From Candidatus Schekmanbacteria bacterium (GTDB taxonomy: Bacteria > CSSED10-310 > JACPHN01), in NCBI GenBank assembly GCA_016188575.1, contig JACPHN010000122.1, positions 1-21,551 on the forward strand: a stretch of DNA of 21,551 nt, in the 5' to 3' direction. The position numbers and the translations under genes were made by a program. How positions within the stretch are numbered: position 1 is the stretch's first letter; each line of letters opens with the position of its first letter. Under the pieces are notes generated by a model that was not told the origin of the DNA, searched no databases, and worked only from the letters and a program-made list of their open reading frames with translations. Positions 16,501 through 21,551 of the stretch are shown in pieces.

Positions 16501-17553
16501 GCGCCCGGTAAAACCCGGGCGGTAGAGGTACGGGCGCGGCGCAACCTCGAGCAGCTCGGCGGTGTCGATCCCGGTCAGAGGCGCCAGCGCATTCGCGACG
16601 TCCAGCGCGTAACCGGGCCGCTCCTCGGGGCGCTTCTCGAGCAGCCGCAGAATCAGGCTTTCGAGCTCGCGGGGCAGGTGATTCGCCAACAACGACGGGA
16701 GGACGGGTTTCTTGCGAAGATGCTGCTGCAGCACGTCCCCGTAACATTCCCCGACAAAAGGCGCGCGGCCGGTCGCCAGGCGGTAGAGCATGCAGCCGAG
16801 GGAATAGAGGTCGGCGCGGGCGTCCACGAGCTCGCCGCGGACCTGCTCGGGTGCCATGTAGGCCACCGTGCCGGCGACGCCGCGGTCGACCTCGAGCGCT
16901 TCCCGGCTGATCGTGCTCCAGAAACGGCTCATCAGGCCGAGATCGACGAGCACCGGTGTGCCGTCCGGCCGCACCAGCACGTTTTCCGGCTTGAGGTCGC
17001 GGTGCACGATTCCCTCGCCGTGCATAAACGCCAGCGGAATGCACAGGCGATGAACCACTTCCAGAGATTGCCGCAGCGCCGCGGGATTGCGTTCGGCGAG
17101 CGGTGGCTTTGCGCCCTTGGGAAGCGGGACCGGTGTCGGCTCGTCGCCGCCCGCGCGCGGCACCGGCGTGTCTGCGATCGTTGCGGCCAGGGCCACAGGC
17201 AGCGGGCGAGGCCACCCGCCCCGGTCGGCGACCGGCCGCGGTGTGTTGACGTCCAGGTCGGTCCAGTAAATGTCGAGCGACCGCCCGGTCAATACCTCCA
17301 TCGCATACCAGGGCAGACCGTTTTCGATGCCCTCCGCGAGGATGCTGACAATGCCGGGATGGTGCAGCCGCGCCAGCGCGTGAATCTCCCTGCGGATGTT
17401 GCCGAGCAGCTCGTGTGCCGGGACAAGAACGGTCTTCAGCGCCACGCGCGCGCCGTCGTCCTCGCCCTCGGCCAGATAGACGATCCCCATGCCGCCCTTG
17501 CCGAGCTCACCGAGAATGCGATAGCGGCCTATTCGATCCGGGTGGTCATTCAT
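13582..17553 (-). CDS. Ser/Thr protein kinase fused to AAA ATPase and TPR repeats
   Basis: 1323 residues from an ATG at 17553 (GAGG 8 nt upstream). Residues 10-330 are a Hanks-type kinase: glycine loop LGELGKGGMG, Lys40, αC Glu56, HRDLKPEN (184-191, catalytic Asp186), a DLG instead of DFG at 204-206, and APEQ (234-237). All catalytic residues are present, so it should be active. Between the hinge and αE lies an unusual insert of about 55-60 residues (95-155), Pro-rich with several Thr-Pro sites. Residues 345-680 are a STAND/AAA_16-type ATPase with Walker A GESGIGKT (377-384) and Walker B LLLILDDLQW. Residues 770-1260 are TPR-like helical repeats. No membrane segment is seen, so it is cytosolic. 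The regulator gene ends 33 nt upstream, so the two form an operon. In this family the TPR part usually senses or recruits partners. The phosphorylation target is not shown by the sequence; the neighbour is an obvious candidate. Confidence 0.93.
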   Translation of the reverse strand: MNDHPDRIGRYRILGELGKGGMGIVYLAEGEDDGARVALKTVLVPAHELLGNIRREIHALARLHHPGIVSILAEGIENGLPWYAMEVLTGRSLDIYWTDLDVNTPRPVADRGGWPRPLPVALAATIADTPVPRAGGDEPTPVPLPKGAKPPLAERNPAALRQSLEVVHRLCIPLAFMHGEGIVHRDLKPENVLVRPDGTPVLVDLGLMSRFWSTISREALEVDRGVAGTVAYMAPEQVRGELVDARADLYSLGCMLYRLATGRAPFVGECYGDVLQQHLRKKPVLPSLLANHLPRELESLILRLLEKRPEERPGYALDVANALAPLTGIDTAELLEVAPRPYLYRPGFTGRAAMLEELEGRLLRLEQQSGALALIAGESGIGKTRFAMEVARRSIERDILVLMGECLAPSEASEQGSPPLYPFRRILGEIADECREEGEPACDRLFGKSARVLARYAPSVAALPGLEKYAEPASLPPEQARLRVFADLAEVLRRVSDERPLLLILDDLQWADELTAGFLSYLLRGEHLRRMELVIVATYRAEERTDAIAALRGHEQVLELSLGRLDEAAVGAIVANMLAITPPPSLFSRFLAQYSEGNPFFVGEYLRAAVEEGILWRDHGGHWQVLAASDEAADWSEFEALPLPRNLQDLVERRLTGLTGPARRLLEVAAVLGRDVETAFVSQLAKVDDYDFFNAQQTLLRRQVLEEAGGGWLRFTHDKIREVAYAKLDEGVRRQLHSESARRLRARFGVAVGEAEAEIARHHDAAGEANEAVPAYVLAARHARESAALPTAIGFLDRALALCGQGLARERLAIHLERARVLDLHGAGDRALLDLEEALRLAMAAGDERARCDALLERAAILLRRSDPRGTQESAAAAAALAEALGDRALGVRALNFLGAAQWRQGDGFAASLTLADALVMGRTLASPALLAQTLHYLGAINQERGDFQKALAYHQQALEARERSGDEQGAAAVLTDLALVSWRQGDLREALDRTEQARQMYEHIGDRVNIANTLGNLGGLMIDRGELRRAFSMFEKAHAMYRGMGNEGGALRNLGNMAIVEREQGELGKALERFRTVLAARRASADPHELALALHNIAAVLVDCGAFAEAAVIIGEGVAICRRLEDRFHLAESLTTSGEIAWFGGDAEGAARCWQEALQLARSNGYRLLELPLKAWVAMSRPRLGSADAAEVDEGEELLAVSQELGGADLVSEVGVLVADRELSRAAPQPAAALRAANQERLAMVERDAARQLYYAEWLRHRALAASGQHDAAEESLRAACEALASVVRRAPEPYVASLLRHPRAEGVVAAARERGLELGER

Positions 17554-17586
17554 GGTCGTCGCCTCGACAGCTTTTCCGTGAGCGCG

Positions 17587-19275
17587 CTAGCGCCGCCGTG
17601 CGGGCAGGATCCCTGGCTGGACGTCACGCACGGTGAGCCCCGCCTTGCGAAGCCGCCCGATCAACGCCGCGTAGCTGATCCCGAGCTCCTTGGCGGCAAC
17701 CGTGGCGTAGCGGTGCCGTGCCATCGCGTCCACCACCGCCTGGACACTCGGCGAGTAGCCACCCAGGCCTTCGCGGCTCGGTGCCACGCCGGAGCTCGCG
17801 TTCGATGCTTCGTCGCCGCCTGCTTCGGCCGCCTCGTCCGGCTCCGCGTCCTGCTCCGCAAGGGTCTCGAGCTTGATGTGCTCCGCGCCTAACAGCACGG
17901 TGCCAGGCGGCGCCAGCAATACCGACCGCCGTACCGTGTGCTCGAGCCCGCGAATGTTGCCGGAGACGGACCAGTCATGATTGAGCAATACCGTGAGCCC
18001 GTCCTTGCCGATCCTCTGGATCTCGGGCCGACCAAAACGCTCGCAGGCGCTCTTCAGGCACGCCTCGGCGAGGTCGGGAATGTCCGCGGCGCGGTCCGTC
18101 AGCGGCGGGAGCCGGATCGTGACCTCCGCGATGCGCCAGTACAGATCTTCGCGAAACCGGTTCTGGCGCACCAGGCGCCGCAGGTTGTCATGCGTTGCCG
18201 CGATGACCTGGATATCGGCGTGATGCTTCTGACTCCCGCCGAGCGGCGCATACGCGCCGGTCTGGATCAGCCCGAGCAAGCGCTGCTGCAGGTCGAGCGT
18301 CAAGCAGGAGATTTCGTCGATGAACAGCGTTCCACCGTGCGCTTGCGCCGCCGCTCCGGAGCTGCCCTTCGGCGGTGCGCCCGCGAAGCCCGACTGGGGC
18401 GCGTAGCCGAACAGCTCCGCCGCCAGCGTCTCCGCCGAGGTGACTTGCGAGCAGTCGAGCACGACGAATGGGCCCACCGCACGGGAGGATTCGTAGTGAA
18501 AGGCCTTGGCGAGATACGATTTGCCGGCGCCGGTCGGGCCCAGAATGAGCAAGCCCACCTTGTCCGCTCGCGTGATGCGCCGCAACGGATCCAAAACCGT
18601 GTCGGCGAAGCTGGGATCGCGGGTTACGTAGTTGCCGAGCCGGTACTGGCAACTGAGACTGTGCCGCAGGCGAGCCACTTCGGAGCGCGAGCTTTCCAGG
18701 TCGTCCTGCACCGTGCGCACGTACTGCAGAAGGCTCAAGGTTCGCTGCGCGATCTCGCGAATGTCCAGGACCAGCGCCACGTCCTCATCCGAGAACGGCG
18801 GCATCCGCGGTGCCCGGTGCGCATAGATGCTTCCGGTGAAACTTCGCGACGGCGCGTTCTGGCTGGCTTCCCACCGGTACAGCGGCACCGCGAGCACCGA
18901 ATCCAGCAGCTTCATCTGAATGCTCGAGGACTGCACGCCCTTGGGCAACTTGCCCAGGATCGGCTCCTCGGTTTGCCTCACGCGCTCGAGAATGGTGCGC
19001 GAAGCCTGACGTGAAATCTCGGCATCGCCAATCATGGTCCCGCTGCTGTTACAGGCCGTCCACGCGTCGCGCTCGCGATCGTAGAATGCCACCAGCGCCT
19101 CCGACGCGCCTACGGCTTCCCTCACCATGTGCGCCAGGTCCCGCAGCGCATAATCCCAGTCGGCTCGGGTCAGGTAGTCCCGCCGCAGCAGCGCGCGGAT
19201 GGTGTCGAGACTGCTCTGAGCGCTGTCAGCGGGTCTTTCGGAGCGACCTCTGATCCAGTCCGGGCACACGGGCAC
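17587..19275 (-). CDS. GAF-AAA+-Fis regulator of the NtrC family lacking GAFTGA
   Basis: 562 residues from a GTG at 19275. A second GTG at 19269 has better spacing (9 nt) to GAGGG and may be the true start. Residues 40-180 look like a GAF sensor domain. A short coiled segment (185-210) links to the AAA+ domain (215-460): Walker A GPTGAGKS (246-253), Walker B GGTLFIDE (314-321), and a sensor/arginine-finger region REDLYWRIAEV. The loop that touches σ54, normally GAFTGA, reads SGFAGA (295-300) within a longer APQSGFAGAPPKGSSG segment, so σ54 contact is doubtful. The WPGN motif is DWSVSGN. After an acidic linker, residues 508-548 form a Fis-type helix-turn-helix (ATVAAKELGISYAALIGRL). It has no receiver or FHA domain. 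It is first in an operon with the kinase, 33 nt upstream, which suggests control by or of that kinase. Confidence 0.92.
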   Translation of the reverse strand: MPVCPDWIRGRSERPADSAQSSLDTIRALLRRDYLTRADWDYALRDLAHMVREAVGASEALVAFYDRERDAWTACNSSGTMIGDAEISRQASRTILERVRQTEEPILGKLPKGVQSSSIQMKLLDSVLAVPLYRWEASQNAPSRSFTGSIYAHRAPRMPPFSDEDVALVLDIREIAQRTLSLLQYVRTVQDDLESSRSEVARLRHSLSCQYRLGNYVTRDPSFADTVLDPLRRITRADKVGLLILGPTGAGKSYLAKAFHYESSRAVGPFVVLDCSQVTSAETLAAELFGYAPQSGFAGAPPKGSSGAAAQAHGGTLFIDEISCLTLDLQQRLLGLIQTGAYAPLGGSQKHHADIQVIAATHDNLRRLVRQNRFREDLYWRIAEVTIRLPPLTDRAADIPDLAEACLKSACERFGRPEIQRIGKDGLTVLLNHDWSVSGNIRGLEHTVRRSVLLAPPGTVLLGAEHIKLETLAEQDAEPDEAAEAGGDEASNASSGVAPSREGLGGYSPSVQAVVDAMARHRYATVAAKELGISYAALIGRLRKAGLTVRDVQPGILPARRR

Positions 19276-19561
19276 CTTCCCTCGGGTGAATTACGGTTCG
19301 CCTCTTAGCTAGCTGATTCGCCGTGAACACGCAAGAGCTGAGCGGATCCTGAACGCCCCACACCCCAGCTCACCTCCCGAAGGAGAACGCTCCCCTCCGC
19401 CGCGACCCCCATCGGACGGCGGCGGGGTGGTCCTCGACTCGTCTCCCCCCGGCACCGCCAAAACCGCCGCGTTCCCTGCTTCTCCCTCGCGTGACGTCTC
19501 ACGGAGGCGGTGTCCGGGTCGCTTTTTCACGGTGCTCGGCGCTGGGGCCAACCCGCGTCCG
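19276..19561. other. Short intergenic region upstream of the regulator-kinase operon
   Basis: This 286-bp gap should hold the operon promoter. I see no good σ70 or σ54 box: TTGCGT is followed by a poor TAGCTA after 17 nt. No RNA gene is recognised. Confidence 0.4.
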
Positions 19562-20515
19562 TCAGCTCTTTCCGCCCAGCGCCTCTGCCGCCGACGGCGC
19601 GGTGATCGCGCGCCGATGCCAGCGATCGAGCTGCCCGAGATCGCGGCATGACAGAATCTGCGACCGCTGCTCGCGAGTGACTGGCAGGCCGCGGACCTCG
19701 AAAACGGCGAGCACGTCCTCGGCCCTGGCTTCGGCCCTTCCGCGCGCCTCGCCCCGCGCCTCGCCCCGCGCCTCGCCCCGCGCCTCGCCGAGAGCCAGTA
19801 GCACTTCCCGCCGGGTGTCCACGAGCTCGCGCAAGTTGGCCGCCTCCTCGGCGCCCACCGCCGCGAGGACCTCCGGATGGCTGATTGCCATGTCCCGATA
19901 CCTCCTGTCGAAGTTGTCCAACACCGACTCGTATGGCTCGATTTTATCACGGTACACCTGGACCACCGCAACTCGTCTCACGGCGCCGCGGGCCTGCAGG
20001 CGAAAGAACAGCGTGTCGAGCTCATCGCCGACGCGATCTGCCCGGACGACGAAGACCGGGTCGAGGGTGCCCCAGCGCCGCACACCGGGCGCGACCGCGC
20101 CGCCGCGCCCGCCGAGAACCGCCGCGATGGCGCCGCCGGCCGACTCGGGCGTGACCACGACCAGGCACCCGCGCGTCGGCGGAGCTCCGGGCTGGCGCCG
20201 CTGTTCTGCAAGACGCAGCACCAGGTGGAGCTTGGCTACCGCCGAGCGCAGCGCCAGCGGCTCGACCGCGGCGGAAAAGCTCTCCAGCAGCGCGATCTGC
20301 GACCCGACGAGGCGGCTGAGCAGGCCGGCGCCCGGCAGATCCAGCGGCAGCGCCGCGCGCGGCTCGACCAGGACGTCGGCGGTGAGCGAATCCGGCAACA
20401 GCTCCACGCCGATCTGCACCGTGGCGCAGCCCGCGAGGACGGCACGGCTTATCAGCTTGGCGAGTCGGTCATAGTGCTGGCGAATGGGGTGGTTAGTCGT
20501 GGGGTCGTCGGACAT
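19562..20515 (-). CDS. Conserved hypothetical protein with Rpn/transposase-like C-terminus
   Basis: 317 residues from the ATG at 20515; a GTG at 20527 would add four. Neither has a clear ribosome site. The body (1-220) is an unassigned α/β region with LPDSLTADVLVEPRAALPLD and a LVVVTPE strand. It continues into VQVYRDKIEPYESVLDNFDR and a helical stretch. Residues about 245-265 are GEAR repeats coded by a 12-bp tandem array. The last 60 residues (DVLAVFEVRGLPVTREQRSQ, ILSCRDLGQLDRWHRRAI, then TAPSAAEAL) match the C-terminal region common to many Rpn/PD-(D/E)XK transposase-like and related proteins. I cannot point to a nuclease active site, so enzyme function is open. The frame is intact, unlike the Rpn-like gene at the left of the window. 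Confidence 0.75.
   Translation of the reverse strand: MSDDPTTNHPIRQHYDRLAKLISRAVLAGCATVQIGVELLPDSLTADVLVEPRAALPLDLPGAGLLSRLVGSQIALLESFSAAVEPLALRSAVAKLHLVLRLAEQRRQPGAPPTRGCLVVVTPESAGGAIAAVLGGRGGAVAPGVRRWGTLDPVFVVRADRVGDELDTLFFRLQARGAVRRVAVVQVYRDKIEPYESVLDNFDRRYRDMAISHPEVLAAVGAEEAANLRELVDTRREVLLALGEARGEARGEARGEARGRAEARAEDVLAVFEVRGLPVTREQRSQILSCRDLGQLDRWHRRAITAPSAAEALGGKS
19741..19788 (-). repeat. Four tandem 12-bp units coding GEAR repeats
   Basis: The unit CGCGCCTCGCCC occurs four times head to tail (the last differs by one base). It is in frame, so copy-number change would lengthen or shorten the linker by four residues without a frameshift. Confidence 0.9.
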
Positions 20516-20954
20516 GGCAAGCAGCACATGCTACCATCGCCGCAAGTCGATTGCGAGGAAGGCGAGTATCGCCACGTTCGTTCGTCCATGGACACGGAGC
20601 CGACGTCGCCCTGGTCGTTCTCGACACTTGCCTCAGCCACCCCTTCGCCCGCAGCTTTCGCAGCGGCAGCCACCGACGGGGAGAGGGGCGGGTGGCGAAG
20701 GGTAATCTCATCCCCCACGCCGCTCCACCCGTCGAGACGGGGGCGAACGGAAACGGGCACAGCAACCCGCTTACGCGGACGCTTCTCCCGAGCCACGCTG
20801 CTCGGGCCAGCGAGGCGGAGGCATGCTGAAGCGGGTGCGGGCGAGCGGATGCGGGGGACGGCGGGGTGTAGCAGCGAGGCGATACAAACTCGCACAGGCG
20901 AGTAAGAGCGCCTGACTCCGGCCTTAAGGCTGAGGTTTGCGGCGCGAGATTTGA
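20516..20954. other. Intergenic stretch without a gene
   Basis: No convincing frame. It contains small hairpins only: ACTCGC/GCGAGT at 20888-20903 and the palindrome GCCTTAAGGC at 20921-20930, just beyond the regulator remnant. The change from very GC-rich to AT-richer DNA begins near 20940. Confidence 0.5.
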
Positions 20955-21428
20955 TCAGCTTTCCTCGGGCGGAAATACCAGAGCAAAGGATATACCAGAC
21001 CGCTTCAAGTACAACTTCATTGTGCTGCGCGGTATGCGACTTCGGTTCAACATTGCCAGCACTTCCTGATCACGCGATATTGTGCCTATGTTGGCTTTGT
21101 GTTGGCTCCACTTTCGACGCAGGAAACTCGCGATATCCTCCGTTATGGTTCGGAAGTGGCCGACAAGCTCTACGGGTTCAGGGTCTTGTTGTGTAGTTGT
21201 GGATTCGTATGCCTGTATCTGTGATTGAATTGGTATAGGGTTATTTTGTGCATCTTCTAGCAACTGTCGCTGCACGCGACGATCGTCGAGATCGAGGAGA
21301 CCACTACCTACTGCCGCGACCATGTGTCGCAACGTTGTATAGAGATGGCGCGTGTTTCCCGGCCAGTACCGATCCTCTTGCAGATGGCGCATGAGCGTTG
21401 CCGTAACTCCGGCTTCAACGCTGGCGAA
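20955..21428 (-). pseudogene. C-terminal remnant of an NtrC-type regulator
   Basis: The minus-strand frame carries ATLMRHLQEDRYWPGNTRHL near its start, matching the WPGN(V/T)RxL motif that ends the AAA+ domain of σ54-type activators. A linker rich in Gln and Thr follows, then a C-terminal helical segment (about 50 residues, ending LKRSGI) that could be a Fis-like DNA-binding part. The first ATG is at 21392, but the homologous sequence starts further upstream, to about 21428, where it stops being regulator-like. The whole ATPase core (Walker A, Walker B) is missing. The DNA is clearly AT-richer than the rest of the window, so it may have a different origin. The likely cause of truncation is the insertion element described next. 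Confidence 0.6.
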
Positions 21429-21440
21429 AAACGACCGGGG

Positions 21441-21551
21441 TGTGCCGGCGAAAAGTAGGCCAGACGGGGCGTGGCAGTTGGGTGGGTATGGCCGGGAGCA
21501 AGTAGGCCTGTGGTGGCTTGATCCGTGAACCGACGGCCGGGGATATCGGTC
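21441..21551 (+). mobile_element. Possible left end of an IS21-like insertion sequence (partial)
   Basis: From TGTGCCGGCGAAAAG onward the sequence no longer fits the regulator. A 9-bp motif AAGTAGGCC occurs twice, at 21453-21461 and 21500-21508, which is like the repeated transposase-binding sites (GAAAA-(N)-GGCCA type) at IS21-family ends. A possible coding start (TTG at 21518, LIREPTAGDIG) then runs off the window and could be the start of istA. Only about 110 bp are visible, so the family call is tentative. Confidence 0.35.

Noticed and set aside
17938-19014. 358-residue plus-strand open frame
   Set aside because: Antisense shadow of the AAA+ regulator.
1-21551. tRNA, rRNA or known riboswitch
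   Set aside because: No cloverleaf with CCA-type end, rRNA core motif or known aptamer was seen by eye; a covariance-model scan would be needed to exclude small RNAs.

Overview
The window is a GC-rich bacterial segment with no tRNA, rRNA or CRISPR array. Three traits suggest a soil or sediment lineage of the former Deltaproteobacteria (Myxococcota, Binatota or a relative): Ser/Thr kinase-ATPase-TPR signalling proteins, Thr/Pro-rich secreted stalks of the TPTATPT type, and Rpn/PD-(D/E)XK transposase-like genes. This placement is an inference from gene style; there is no marker gene.

Left part (1-2345): a short secreted protein with a truncated PPC-like domain on the minus strand, then a decayed Rpn-family nuclease/transposase gene on the plus strand. 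The intervals hold palindromes and one copy of a two-box conserved element.

Centre (2346-12848): secreted and surface genes. On the minus strand lies a mosaic protein of about 1928 residues. Its order is a five-bladed GH32/43-type propeller, a TolB-like propeller, a LamG-like domain, a seven-bladed FG-GAP propeller, a Thr/Pro stalk, Fn3, cohesin-like, dockerin, cohesin-like, and a membrane tail with an Arg-rich end. Divergent from it, on the plus strand, are a small secreted protein (subtilase prodomain plus a catalytically empty piece of the S8 fold) and a 778-residue secreted protein with three near-identical 130-residue modules, a half dockerin and a cohesin-like domain. The 1.76-kb gap between the divergent transcription units holds hairpins, operator-like palindromes and the second copy of the two-box element.

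Right part (13582-19275): a two-gene minus-strand operon. It encodes a GAF/AAA+/Fis-type regulator whose GAFTGA loop is replaced by SGFAGA, followed by a 1323-residue Ser/Thr kinase/AAA ATPase/TPR protein. A 148-bp inverted-repeat element lies beyond the end of this operon. The right edge (19562-21551) has an intact gene with an Rpn-like C-terminus, then an AT-richer remnant of an NtrC-type regulator, apparently cut by the end of an IS21-like element that runs out of the window.

Working picture (inference): the two large secreted proteins each carry cohesin-like and dockerin modules and could assemble with each other or themselves at the cell surface, outside any cellulose system. The kinase/regulator pair is a separate one-operon signalling module. 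Mobile remnants and palindromic repeats mark both flanks as accessory DNA.
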